A stretch of DNA of 64,000 bases, taken from contig NZ_CP030038.1 of assembly GCF_015291725.1 (NCBI RefSeq), positions 2,097,001-2,161,000 of the forward strand, read 5' to 3'. Within the stretch, counting starts at the first letter, position 1. Every line of letters begins with the position of its first letter. The notes under the pieces are model-generated. The model was not told the origin of the DNA. It saw nothing but the letters and a program-made list of their open reading frames with translations, and ran no database searches. The position numbers and the translations under genes are program-made. This stretch comes from Bradyrhizobium sp. CCBAU 51765. GTDB taxonomy: Bacteria > Pseudomonadota > Alphaproteobacteria > Rhizobiales > Xanthobacteraceae. Below are positions 16,323 to 24,693 of the stretch, in pieces.

Positions 16323-17729
16323 ATGAAAGACCTGGCGAACGGCTCCATCGTGAGACACATCCTGGCCATGACGCCGCCGATCATGGCCGGGATGATCTCG
16401 ATCATGGTCTGCCAGCTGGTCGACCTGTACTTCGTGTCGGGCCTGGGCGATGCGGCCGTGGCAGGCGTCGCCGCGGCCGGTAATGCCGGCTTTCTCGTCA
16501 GCGCGCTGATGCAGGTGCTCGGTGTCGGCACGGTGGCGCTGATCGCGCACGCCGTCGGGCGCAAGGATCGGCCCGACGCCAATCTGATCTTCAACCAGGC
16601 GGTTGCGCTATCGGTGCTGTTCGGCGTGTTGACCCTGGTCGCGGGAGCGCTGCTGGCGCGCGCCTACATGCGTTCGGTCGCCGCGGACCAGGCCACGATC
16701 GAGGCAGGGACCACTTATCTGTTGTGGTTCATGCCGGCGCTCGCGCTGGAATTCGTCATGCAGGTGACGGCATCTGCCCTGCGCGCGACCGGGATCGTGC
16801 GCCCGGCCATGTTGGTGCGGGTCGTCGCGGTCGTCATCAACATCGCGCTGGCCCCGGTGCTGATCTCGGGCTGGGGCACCGGCTACGCGCTCGGCGTTGC
16901 CGGCGCGGGGCTGGCGAGTTCGATCGCGGTCGCCATCGGCGCGCTGATGCTGCTTGTCTATTTCCGCAAGGTCGAGCGCTATGTCGCGTTCAATCCGGCG
17001 CAGTGGCGTCCACAGCCGCGACATCTCATGCGCATTCTCAATGTCGGCCTGCCGGCCGGCGGCGAGTTCGCGATGATGTTCATCTTCATGGCGGTGGTCT
17101 ACTACGTGCTGCGCGATTTCGGCGCGGCGGCGCAGGCCGGATTCGGCATCGGGCAGCGGGTGCTCGGCCTCATCCAGATGCCGGCGCTTGCGGTGGCGCT
17201 GGCGGCCGGGCCGATCGCCGGCCAGAATGTCGGCGCCGGCAATGGCGCGCGCGTGCGGGAAACCTTCGTCAAGTCGGCGCTGATCACCAGCGCCGTGATG
17301 GTCGGCTTCATGATGCTGGCGCAGTTGAAGCCGGAGCTGCTGCTCGCCGGATTCTCGAACGACCGGGAGACGATGGAGATCGCCTACCTGTTCCTGCGGA
17401 TCATCTCGCTCAACATGGTAGCGCAGGGTCTCATCTTCACCTGCTCGAGCATGTTTCAGGGCCTCGGCAACACCAAGCCGGTGCTGCTGAGTTCGGCGAC
17501 GCGCGTCTTCACCTATTCGCTGCCGGCAATCTGGCTGTCGACGCGGCCAGGCTTCCGGATGGAGCACGTCTGGTACCTGTCGATCGCGGCGACGACGCTC
17601 CAGGCCGCGTCGAGCCTGTGGCTGTTGCGTCGCGAATTCGGCAGGCGGCTGGTATTGCCTCCTCCGGAGCAAGCTATGGAGCCGTCGGGGTCCGAGGTCG
17701 CGCCTCCTGCACGCGCGTCCGCGCTTTAG
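16323..17729 (+). CDS. MATE family efflux transporter
   Basis: The 468-residue protein has about 12 hydrophobic segments and the two-lobed MATE repeat pattern: N-lobe QLVDLYFVSGLGDAAVAGV and C-lobe EFAMMFIFMAVVYYVLRDFG. MATE proteins expel cationic drugs or secondary metabolites using Na+ or H+. ATG 16323 follows AGGTGA at good spacing; GTG 16314 is possible but lacks such a site. The Pro/Ala-rich tail after residue 440 is extra. With the ABC exporter upstream it forms a two-pump unit of unknown substrate. Confidence 0.85.
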   Translation: MKDLANGSIVRHILAMTPPIMAGMISIMVCQLVDLYFVSGLGDAAVAGVAAAGNAGFLVSALMQVLGVGTVALIAHAVGRKDRPDANLIFNQAVALSVLFGVLTLVAGALLARAYMRSVAADQATIEAGTTYLLWFMPALALEFVMQVTASALRATGIVRPAMLVRVVAVVINIALAPVLISGWGTGYALGVAGAGLASSIAVAIGALMLLVYFRKVERYVAFNPAQWRPQPRHLMRILNVGLPAGGEFAMMFIFMAVVYYVLRDFGAAAQAGFGIGQRVLGLIQMPALAVALAAGPIAGQNVGAGNGARVRETFVKSALITSAVMVGFMMLAQLKPELLLAGFSNDRETMEIAYLFLRIISLNMVAQGLIFTCSSMFQGLGNTKPVLLSSATRVFTYSLPAIWLSTRPGFRMEHVWYLSIAATTLQAASSLWLLRREFGRRLVLPPPEQAMEPSGSEVAPPARASAL

Positions 17730-17776
17730 CCAAAGCAGATCGGATCGCTGCGATTCCTTTTCGGCGGGATGTTAGC

Positions 17777-18166
17777 TCACAAGCAGACCATTACCATCGA
17801 CCACCGCGTGATTTTGCTCGTCAAGCCGCCGCGTGACCTTCCCATCGATTGGCGCTTGTTCCTTGTGATACAGGCCCATGTTGATGCAGACGTGTCGATC
17901 AACTGCACCTCAGCATCATGAGCGCCGGCCAGTGCGCTCATGAGCTTGGCCCACACGCCCGCCCGTCGCCGGCGAACGAACCGATTGTAGCAGGTCGGGT
18001 ACGGACCGAAGTTTTCCGGCAGGTCACGCCATGGTGTTCCAGAGCGCAAGACCCAGAAGATGCCATTGAGGACACGACGGTCATTCACTCGTGGCACACC
18101 GCGCGGCTTATCCGGCAGCATCGGCTCAATGGCAAACTACTCATTGTCTGTGAGTTCGTGGCGCAT
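17777..18166 (-). pseudogene. Broken IS5-type (IS427 subgroup-like) transposase
   Basis: The minus strand starts MRHELTDNE at 18166, then hits a TAG where a Trp codon (NEW) is expected, and continues as PMLPDKPRGVPRVNDRRVL and SGTPWRDLPENFGPYPTCYN. Near IDTSASTWACITRNKRQ about five residues seem missing compared with typical members, and a further 1-nt loss after GGLTSKI shifts the frame. The catalytic C-terminal half is absent. The remnant marks old insertion activity next to the accessory block. Family assignment is from memory of the conserved N-terminal domain. Confidence 0.75.
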
Positions 18167-18300
18167 GATTCGGCCCCTTCCGTCTGGTGGCTTGAATCAT
18201 GGCTCGGCCGTCGGGCTGAACTGGCCGCTATGCACCCAAAAGCGGACCTAATATGCTCACCTTGAGTTTTGTTGTGCATGACCCATAGCGGAAGCGTTCG

Positions 18301-19248
18301 TCATTTCGCCTTGTCGGGCTCCTTTTGGTACTGGTTTGTCCAGTCCTCTTCGTCTTCGTCGAAGAAGTAGGGCAAGGCGAACCCCGAGAGCTTAGGTCCG
18401 TCTTCTAGTTTCTCTGTTTTTAGCTCAGGCTCTGGCACGTAGGCCGAGATGATATCCGAGATCAGCCACGAGAACAGCGTCGTGATGTTTTTCGAAACTT
18501 CTAGCACGACATTGCTCAGGTCGGAGAATGCCTTGATGTCGGCAGCTAGACTAGCTTGTTCTCTCTCGTCGATCTTTCCAGCAAGACTCAGTGCGCTGCC
18601 CGTCGCGACCATCTCGGATGCATAGTAGAAGGTGTTGCCGTGCGTCTTTGACAAATAGAACTCCCACGGCTCGGTCTCAGGCAGCCGCTGGAAGTTCTCC
18701 TCCATCAGATCGTCCTTGTCTTTGTAGTGGAACGCCACCTTATTGCGTATCTCGGTTACCGCATTCTTCTTGCCAAAGTACTCGTTAAGCTTCTTGAGCG
18801 CTTCAGCTGCTTCATCCTCCAGCTTCGTCAGGTATTTCTCCGATATGTTCTTGTTCGACTGGGCACGCGCTTTGAACAATTCCCATGCTTCATGCAATTT
18901 CCCGATCAGGATGCGCATGATGATGAAAACCTGCCCGCCCTCGGTGAAGTCCTCAACTTGCGTGGGCGGATCGCCCTTGCGCATCATCAAAATGAACTTC
19001 GAAAGGACATTTAGTTCGTTAGTGGCGTGACCTATGAGCAGTAGCAGCGAACGTTCGTCCCTTCCGGAGCTGACCGAAGCGCAAATTGCGGCGCTGCGGT
19101 TTTGACGCGCGAGCGACTGCGTCTGACATCGAAGAGAGAGCCGATTAGCTGGTCGCCTAAGTCCATCTTTAACTTGAATGGTCAAAACATTGACACGTCG
19201 GGCAAAACGCCGGCAGAATAGCATCATCGAGACGAGTCTGCGTTGCAC
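18301..19248 (-). CDS. Hypothetical protein with a HEPN-like Rx5H motif
   Basis: The frame encodes up to 315 residues and is visibly more AT-rich than its neighbours. The core from about residue 63 is all-helical (RDERSLLLLIGHATNELNVL, then a charged coiled region) and contains EIRNKVAFHYKDK, with Arg168 and His174 spaced as in the RX4-6H motif of HEPN ribonucleases. The C-terminus is acidic. The start is uncertain: GTG 19248 is the longest option, and an ATG at 19129 in another frame could join through a single-base frameshift near 19060. No antitoxin-like partner is recognised. The HEPN call is an inference from one motif. Confidence 0.5.
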   Translation of the reverse strand: MQRRLVSMMLFCRRFARRVNVLTIQVKDGLRRPANRLSLRCQTQSLARQNRSAAICASVSSGRDERSLLLLIGHATNELNVLSKFILMMRKGDPPTQVEDFTEGGQVFIIMRILIGKLHEAWELFKARAQSNKNISEKYLTKLEDEAAEALKKLNEYFGKKNAVTEIRNKVAFHYKDKDDLMEENFQRLPETEPWEFYLSKTHGNTFYYASEMVATGSALSLAGKIDEREQASLAADIKAFSDLSNVVLEVSKNITTLFSWLISDIISAYVPEPELKTEKLEDGPKLSGFALPYFFDEDEEDWTNQYQKEPDKAK

Positions 19249-19304
19249 CCGCGCCGGTTTTTCCGCCGCGGGTTTTTTGCGTCCTCGATCCCAAATGACT
19301 TGGA

Positions 19305-19808
19305 GTGAATCTTCAGACGGATTTTCAAGATGACCAAGTGGTGAACTGCAACGTTCTTTCCCAGAATGCTCTCGCGAGGGCGGCGGCTCGCCGCGCTCTG
19401 AAGCAGCGCACGTTGACTGAAATCAAATACCTGGCGCGGACGCACACGAATCTCGCGATCAAGACCCTCGTGCAGATCATGCGCGGTAAGGACGCTCCCG
19501 CCCATGCCCGCGTCATGGCGGCCAACGCCATTCTCGATCGGGGGTGGGGCAAGCCCTTGCAGCCGATCGCGAGCGAAGACGACAACCCCATCCAGTTCGT
19601 TCACCGCATCGAGCGGGCCATCGTGCATCCCGGCGCCGACGTGACGATGGAAGCGCATATCGAGGAAGCTGTGCAGCGAGGGCCAATTAGTGTCCTTGGC
19701 AGCCTTGGTGCGATCCGCGATGAGGATGCCTCTTATGAAGACTTTGGTTGGAGTCGCAGGAGAAGGCATGAGCGATATACTTCAGAAGTTGCTTCAAACG
19801 CGGGTTGA
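19305..19808 (+). CDS. Phage-like conserved hypothetical protein
   Basis: The 167-residue product has a basic helical N-terminus and the segment DAPAHARVMAANAILDRGWG, which is typical of small phage-associated proteins, often described as terminase-small-subunit-like, that are common in rhizobial prophages. The start is GTG 19305, with a weak GGAG-like site only. The last 14 codons overlap a second small ORF at 19768. No other phage genes are near, so this is probably a leftover from an eroded prophage or integrative element. Confidence 0.5.
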   Translation: MNLQTDFQDDQVVNCNVLSQNALARAAARRALKQRTLTEIKYLARTHTNLAIKTLVQIMRGKDAPAHARVMAANAILDRGWGKPLQPIASEDDNPIQFVHRIERAIVHPGADVTMEAHIEEAVQRGPISVLGSLGAIRDEDASYEDFGWSRRRRHERYTSEVASNAG

Positions 19809-19968
19809 GCCAGGGCCGAAACCCGATTGGCCGCGATGGATCGCGGACGCACTTGATTACAAGCCGGAGAAGTTGGCGCGGGTAGAAGCCTCGCCAACCA
19901 AGCCGGTCTCATCGGGAACCGAGGGGCGGCGCAATGTTCGGGTATTGACCCGCATATCAAGCTCTTGA
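19768..19968 (+). CDS. Small hypothetical protein, 66 aa
   Basis: ATG 19768 follows AGGAGAAGGC, a good ribosome-binding site, and overlaps the end of the previous frame by 41 bp. The product starts MSDILQKLLQTRVEPGPKPD and has a WPRWIADALDYKPEKLARVE segment; its C-terminus looks random, so the reading frame may be truncated. No family is recognised. Overlap with the phage-like ORF suggests the two come from one small operon. Confidence 0.35.
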   Translation: MSDILQKLLQTRVEPGPKPDWPRWIADALDYKPEKLARVEASPTKPVSSGTEGRRNVRVLTRISSS

Positions 19969-20242
19969 AGCTTAAGCTCGCCGGATACCGCGGGCTTTTG
20001 ACTGCCCATGTCGGCTGCTGGGGCCGAGGGGACATCTTCTAACGGCCAGAGCATTTCGGCTTGTGGCCCATCAGCGAAGTTGCGCGTCGGCTGACGGAGG
20101 TCCGCTCGTTGCGGCAGAGCGGACGAGATTTGCTCAGCTTGAGTTCTTCGCTTTTTGACCCGAAGCGGACCTCGCACCTCTGCAAGATGGGGATCAGAAG
20201 AGAAGCCTCAAAGTAACGGAATTCTCTTGCTCTGCCGCGAGC
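19969..20242. other. Degenerate intergenic stretch
   Basis: No intact gene is seen. The stretch holds scattered coding-like fragments broken by stops and one copy of a GACCCGAAGCGGACCT motif (20157-20172) that recurs elsewhere in this block. Confidence 0.4.
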
Positions 20243-21127
20243 CTAGGCTCTAAGCGCAGTAATCACCGCCCTCAGGCCTGCAGAGAGATACTTTCGGGCG
20301 GGATAGTACAAATAGAGCCAATCTTCAGGCGGGCACCATGCGTCCAGCACACGGACCAACTGGCCTTCGGAAATCGCGCGAATAGCATAGTTCTCCCAAA
20401 GATAAGCCAGACCAAGACCATCAAGTGCAGCTTGGCGCATGAGGGCGTGGTCATCCAGCGACAACGGGCCGGTCGGCAGAAACTCCACTTCCTTGCCGCC
20501 CTTGGCAAAGCTCCAGGCATATCGCGCGCCGCTGGGGTACAGGTTCTGGATGCAGGCATGATGCCTTAAGTCATGCGGAGATTTTGGAATTGAACGCGTC
20601 TTGAAGTAGCTCGGCGAGCCCACGACTGCGAAGCGCAATCGCGTCTTGATCTTCACGGCAGTCATGCCGTCTCGAAGACTTTCTCCCAACCGTATTCCGG
20701 CATCGAACCCCTCTTCAACGATGTCCACGAGGCGATCGGTCGCAACGATCTCGAGCTGAAGGTTCGGATTGTTGGCCAGCAGTGGCTTCAAGACTGGACC
20801 GACGACAAAGGATGCGATGGACGAGGGCACATTGATGCGCACCTTGCCGAACGGTGTGTCCCGAAACTGATTCAGGCTGTCCAGCGCCGAAGCGATGTCG
20901 GCGTAGGCGGGAGAAAGTCGCGCCATCAGCATGGCGCCAGCGTCTGTCAGTGACACACTTCGCGTGGTGCGGTTGAGGAGACGGATCTCGAGGCGGGCCT
21001 CCAAGCTGGACACGGCATGACTGATCGCAGATGCGGTCACGCCCCGTTCCTCGCCTGCGCGGCGGAAACTGCGATGTCGGGCGACGGCATCGAATGCCGC
21101 CAGTTCGCTGAGGTCGGTCGCTCTCAT
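20243..21127 (-). CDS. LysR family transcriptional regulator
   Basis: The 294-residue protein has the LysR N-terminal winged helix-turn-helix (residues 5-64: LAAFDAVARHRSFRRAGEER, then SAISHAVSSLEARLEIRLLN) and the periplasmic-binding-like effector domain. It is divergent from a VOC gene and an SDR gene, with 111 bp between, which is the usual layout for a LysR protein controlling its neighbours. It probably senses a small aromatic or carbonyl compound handled by those enzymes; the ligand is unknown. Confidence 0.88.
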   Translation of the reverse strand: MRATDLSELAAFDAVARHRSFRRAGEERGVTASAISHAVSSLEARLEIRLLNRTTRSVSLTDAGAMLMARLSPAYADIASALDSLNQFRDTPFGKVRINVPSSIASFVVGPVLKPLLANNPNLQLEIVATDRLVDIVEEGFDAGIRLGESLRDGMTAVKIKTRLRFAVVGSPSYFKTRSIPKSPHDLRHHACIQNLYPSGARYAWSFAKGGKEVEFLPTGPLSLDDHALMRQAALDGLGLAYLWENYAIRAISEGQLVRVLDAWCPPEDWLYLYYPARKYLSAGLRAVITALRA

Positions 21128-21238
21128 TCCTGAATCCCGCTCAGCATTATCTTCAAGATTATCTAGCTAATCAAGGGCACGTTGATCGGCCATTTTGGCG
21201 ATGTCCGGCGCTGATGCCGGCCGCGAAAGGAGATGCAC

Positions 21239-21700
21239 ATGGCCGATTTCATACCCCCCGCGAAGAACGCCAACTCGCCCTTTGCTGATATGAGGGGGCA
21301 CCATGTTGCCGTGCGCACACCCGACCTCGAAAGCGCGCTGGCCTTCTACGTCGAAAAGCTCGACTTTCGCGTTGTCGCGACGTGGGACTATGCCGACGAG
21401 AAACTCGCCTACATCGCGCCCGCCAACGACGATCGCTTCTATGTCGAGATCCTCGGCGGGGGTGAACCGGCGCCCACGGAAGTGCGGCCGTACACGGATC
21501 TGGCCGATAGTCTGAAATACCGCGGCTACCACCATTTCTGTCTGAACGTCGAGAGCGTCGAGCAGACCGTCGCCAAGCTGCGTGCGCGCGGCGTCACCAT
21601 CGTCACCGAGCCGTTCGTCCTGCCGGCCATCAGCCGCAAGCTGGCTTTTTTCTGCGATCCCTTCGGCAATCTGATCGAACTGGCTGAAGTGTTGACCTGA
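21239..21700 (+). CDS. VOC (glyoxalase/dioxygenase) family protein
   Basis: The 153-residue protein has one vicinal-oxygen-chelate repeat pair: GHHVAVRTPDLESALAFYVE at the N-terminus, and HHFCLNVESVEQTVAKLRAR with CDPFGNLIELAE at the C-terminus. His and Glu positions typical of metal binding are present. AAGGAG at 21227-21232 suits ATG 21239 better than ATG 21233. It is followed 24 bp later by the SDR gene and is divergent from lysR, so the three form a probable regulated unit. The reaction could be a glyoxalase, dioxygenase or isomerase step. Confidence 0.8.
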   Translation: MADFIPPAKNANSPFADMRGHHVAVRTPDLESALAFYVEKLDFRVVATWDYADEKLAYIAPANDDRFYVEILGGGEPAPTEVRPYTDLADSLKYRGYHHFCLNVESVEQTVAKLRARGVTIVTEPFVLPAISRKLAFFCDPFGNLIELAEVLT

Positions 21701-21724
21701 CGGCTCCAGCGAAAGGGAATTGAA

Positions 21725-22384
21725 ATGTCCAAATCACTATTCATCATCGGCGCTGGGCCTGGCATCGGCCAAGCCACCGCCGAGCGCTTTGGCCGCGAGG
21801 GCTGGACCATTGTTATGGCCAGCCGCAACCCGCGCAATCTCGATCCGCTGGTGGCCGAACTCGTCGGCAAAGGTATCACCGCCCACGGGATCGTTCTCGA
21901 CGCTACCGATGCGCAAGCCATGCGTTCTGCGGTTCGTAATGCCGACCGGATCACGGGCGGGCTGACAGGGGTCTTCTACAACGCGGCATTCGTGCGCAAG
22001 CAAGACCTGTTCACCATGACTGATGCCGATGTGCTGAACGATCTTGCCGTCAATGTTGCGGGTGGGCTCCATGCGATTCGTGCGGGGACGGAGCTGTTCG
22101 ACAAGCGCGGCGGCACAATTCTCATCACGGGAGGCGGCTTCGCGTTAGCCCCGCATCACAGCTATGCAAGCCTCGGCATGGGAAAAGCCGCGCTGCGAAA
22201 CGTCGTGCAAGCGATCGCGCCCCAGCTCGCGGAGCGCAATGTTCGTATCGCGATGATGACTGTCGCAACCTTGATCACTCCACATTCGGCCGAGGCCGAC
22301 GGCGTAGCGGACGGCTTCTGGTCGCTTGCCCACGGTGCGGCCGATGTGTGGGAAGCTGTCTATCCCGCTGCTTTGGCCGAATAG
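21725..22384 (+). CDS. Short-chain dehydrogenase/reductase with altered active site
   Basis: The 219-residue protein has a Rossmann nucleotide site GAGPGIG (residues 9-15) and NAAF in place of NNAG. At the catalytic place the usual YxxxK reads LGMGK: the Lys is there but the Tyr position is Leu, and the Ser of strand 5 is also not obvious (LITGGGFAL). It is therefore an atypical SDR that may bind NAD(P) without the standard chemistry, or use SYASLGMGK differently. It is translationally close to the VOC gene and divergent from lysR. Confidence 0.8.
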   Translation: MSKSLFIIGAGPGIGQATAERFGREGWTIVMASRNPRNLDPLVAELVGKGITAHGIVLDATDAQAMRSAVRNADRITGGLTGVFYNAAFVRKQDLFTMTDADVLNDLAVNVAGGLHAIRAGTELFDKRGGTILITGGGFALAPHHSYASLGMGKAALRNVVQAIAPQLAERNVRIAMMTVATLITPHSAEADGVADGFWSLAHGAADVWEAVYPAALAE

Positions 22385-22455
22385 GGTCTTTTCATCGCGA
22401 GATCGGTGCGCGAAGTGAAAATGCCTGCCGTCCCGCCTACTCAAGGAAATCATCC

Positions 22456-22582
22456 ATGTCCCAAGTAACGCTCATTGCCAAGCTGACAGCGAAACCCGGA
22501 CACACCCATGCCGTGCGCGATGGCTTGTTCGGGGCTACTTGATAAAACCCGCGCGGAAGCAGGGGAGCGGGCGCTCTCATAG
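22456..22582 (+). pseudogene. Decayed antibiotic-biosynthesis-type monooxygenase (ABM/YgiN-like)
   Basis: After a Shine-Dalgarno-like AAGGAAAT the frame reads MSQVTLIAKLTAKPGHTHAV, the N-terminus of the ABM quinol monooxygenase-like family, but stops at 22542. Shifting by one base restores LLDKTRAEAG, the next conserved segment, before similarity ends near 22563. So the gene has a frameshift and has lost its last two thirds. It belonged to the VOC-SDR unit upstream. Confidence 0.7.
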
Positions 22583-22777
22583 CCGGATGGATCGCGGTCA
22601 ATCTCGGAGGCCGACCTTGAAGGGCTTGTAGCCAGCTTGTGGCCCGATCCTGACGAGACTCACCCCCCAATCATGTCCGCTCTCAAGGAGGGCCGGAAGT
22701 GTCCAGCTCAGTCAGCGATGGCGCTGATGACCCAAAGCGGACGGGCCACTCGACGCAGCTTGCTTTCGAAGGGGTAG

Positions 22778-23212
22778 CTATCTCTTCCCCAAATCCTCTG
22801 CGAACCGCAGCAGATAACCATCGGGGTCTTGGACCAGGAATTGCCTGTTGCCGCGTTCCTCTCCTGCGATCCGATACCATGCGTCGTGACACTCCCTGAA
22901 GAGAGCCCATTCGTGCTGCTTCAGTGCATCGAGAAGAGGGGCAACAGACTCGACGAAAATTTGAAAATTAATCCCGCGGCCCAACGGCCGCTCTAGAGGC
23001 CCGGTTTCCCAGTTCCCATTTCTCTGATTTAGCATGACCTGTGCGCCCTGTAGCTCGATGAACATGAAGAGGTTCTCAGGCCTTTGATAAGCAATCTGAA
23101 AGCCAAGTATATCGCACCAAAAACTCTTGCTGCGTTCCAGGTCAAATACGTCAAACTCGGGTACAAGCCGACCAAAGCCGCCACTAGGTAGTCTATCCAT
23201 CGTTATTCCCAT
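22778..23212 (-). CDS. VOC family protein, bleomycin-resistance-like
   Basis: The 144-residue protein resembles bleomycin-resistance/glyoxalase proteins: LVPEFDVFDLERSKSFWCDI, ENLFMFIELQGAQVMLNQR, and FLVQDPDGYLLRFAEDLG at the end. Such proteins bind and sequester glycopeptide drugs or act as small metalloenzymes; which applies here is open. ATG 23212 lies 11 bases after GGAGG; ATG 23200 is possible. It lies in the accessory block and is bordered on both sides by short AAGCGGAC-type motifs. Confidence 0.75.
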   Translation of the reverse strand: MGITMDRLPSGGFGRLVPEFDVFDLERSKSFWCDILGFQIAYQRPENLFMFIELQGAQVMLNQRNGNWETGPLERPLGRGINFQIFVESVAPLLDALKQHEWALFRECHDAWYRIAGEERGNRQFLVQDPDGYLLRFAEDLGKR

Positions 23213-23406
23213 GGCTCGGCCGTCCTCCACGCACTTGGTTCAGCAAACCATGGCAGGGCGGGATTCCGCTCTCGTGAGGGCTATTTATCATAGATCCCTT
23301 GCGACTGCTTCTGGCCCTTCTCGGAAGTCCGACAACGTCCGCTTTCGCGCCGCTATTGGGGGACAAGCGGACATCGGTCCACGCGGCTAATTTATGAGTA
23401 CGCGGC

Positions 23407-24150
23407 CTAATGCGTGACAACGCTGTTCCAGACGAGGCCAAGGCCCGACAGGAACAACAGGCCGAGCACGACATCGCCGAAATGCTTGTCGCTCAGGGCG
23501 TGATAGACGCGGGCGCCGGCCCATGCGCCGATCAGCGTGCCCGGAAACGCGACCAGTGCGAGCCAGACCACTTTCAGTTCGACCAGACCTGAGGCCGTCT
23601 GCAGCACCAGCGCGGTGGTGAGCACCGTGAAATTGAAGAGCTGGAAGATGCCGCGCCGCTCATGCTTGTTCCAGCCGCGGATGTTGGCCCAGAGGATCGG
23701 CAGCGGTCCCGAGAGTCCGGCAAGGCCGCCGAGAATGCCGCCGGCAAAGCCGATCGCTCCGTCGGCGATCCTGCCGCCGAACCTGAAGGCGAGGGGCCTC
23801 TTGTTGAGGTAGAGCGCGCTCGAAAAGACCAGGAGCAACACACCGACGCTCAGCTTGAATACCTTCGGATCGGCCGTGGCGACCATCATGGTTCCCAGCG
23901 GGACGCCGATCAGGCCTCCGATCAGGAACGGCCAGACCAGCGAGAGGTCGAAGCTTTTCCACATCGAGGGCAGCGTCGAGGTCTGTGCGATCACCGAGCA
24001 GATCAGCACCAGCGGTACCGCGAGCGAGGGCGGCAGGACGTAGAGCCAGATGCCGAGTGCCATCAGCGCCGTGCCGAACCCGGCCAGTCCCGAGACGAAG
24101 CCGCCGGCCAGCGCGCCGAACAGCAGCAGGACGTAGGTGAGCGTTTCCAA
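23407..24150 (-). CDS. TSUP (TauE/SafE) family membrane permease
   Basis: The 247-residue protein has seven or eight hydrophobic segments and the TSUP layout of two similar halves, each starting with a Gly-rich helix: GALAGGFVSGLAGFGTALM near the N-terminus and GFAGGILGGLAGLSGPLPIL in the middle. The family carries sulfite, sulfonates or other organic anions. The substrate is not predictable. No sulfur gene is adjacent, and the gene marks the return to ordinary chromosomal composition. Confidence 0.85.
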   Translation of the reverse strand: METLTYVLLLFGALAGGFVSGLAGFGTALMALGIWLYVLPPSLAVPLVLICSVIAQTSTLPSMWKSFDLSLVWPFLIGGLIGVPLGTMMVATADPKVFKLSVGVLLLVFSSALYLNKRPLAFRFGGRIADGAIGFAGGILGGLAGLSGPLPILWANIRGWNKHERRGIFQLFNFTVLTTALVLQTASGLVELKVVWLALVAFPGTLIGAWAGARVYHALSDKHFGDVVLGLLFLSGLGLVWNSVVTH

Positions 24151-24380
24151 CAGATTAGCCTTGTCGCGAGGGGCGATCCCGGACTGTCGACCGCCGTCGC
24201 TCGCATAGCATGCTTGCTGCAGTTCCGGTCAATCCATGCTGCACGCAAGCGTGATCTGCGGGGTGTCGGGCTTTCCCGGAAGACACGCCTACATGATGGC
24301 CGTACTTCAATCCCCGGGGCCGCCCGACGCAATCATGCGCCCGGATCGGTCAGTCCTGAATGCGATGATGGAGAATGACC

Positions 24381-24638
24381 ATGACCCGCACCAAGATTGC
24401 CGTTGCAGCCGCGCTGCTGGCGGTCGCGTTGACGCCGACAATGGCCCAGGCACAGTTTTCCGAGCCAGCGGCCTATCAGGCCGCTCATCCTGATCGCGAT
24501 GTGCTGAACGGCGGCCAGCTCACGCCTGCGGGGCGTGCGGCTCGTGGTGAGGCAGTAGCCCCGAGCGAGGCCTATGCGGCCTATCCTGCGGCCGTTGCAC
24601 CGGTCGCTCGGCCACGCCACCGTCGTCATCATCAATGA
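24381..24638 (+). CDS. Small secreted protein, 85 aa
   Basis: A signal peptide ends near AQAQF (residues 1-22), and the mature part of about 63 residues is Ala/Pro/Tyr-rich with a basic His-rich tail (RPRHRRHHQ). No family is recognised. ATG 24381 lies 7 bases after GGAG; ATG 24375 would be too close. The tail might bind metal or nucleic acid, but nothing proves it. Confidence 0.6.
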   Translation: MTRTKIAVAAALLAVALTPTMAQAQFSEPAAYQAAHPDRDVLNGGQLTPAGRAARGEAVAPSEAYAAYPAAVAPVARPRHRRHHQ

Positions 24639-24641
24639 AAG

Positions 24642-24672
24642 TCTAAAGCGGAATGGCTTTAGGTTGAATCGA
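24642..24672. repeat. 30-bp dispersed repeat G, copy 2
   Basis: The segment contains AGCGGAATGGCTTTAGG then TTGAATCG. It matches the complement of 8055-8084 with three differences. In both places it borders a family F palindrome. Confidence 0.55.
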
Positions 24673-24693
24673 ATTGCCACGGGCTCGGTGCAA

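Noticed and set aside
19033..19104. Plus-strand 23-codon ORF beginning MSSSSERSSLPEL
   Set aside because: It lies opposite the N-terminal part of the HEPN-like gene and lacks a ribosome-binding site.
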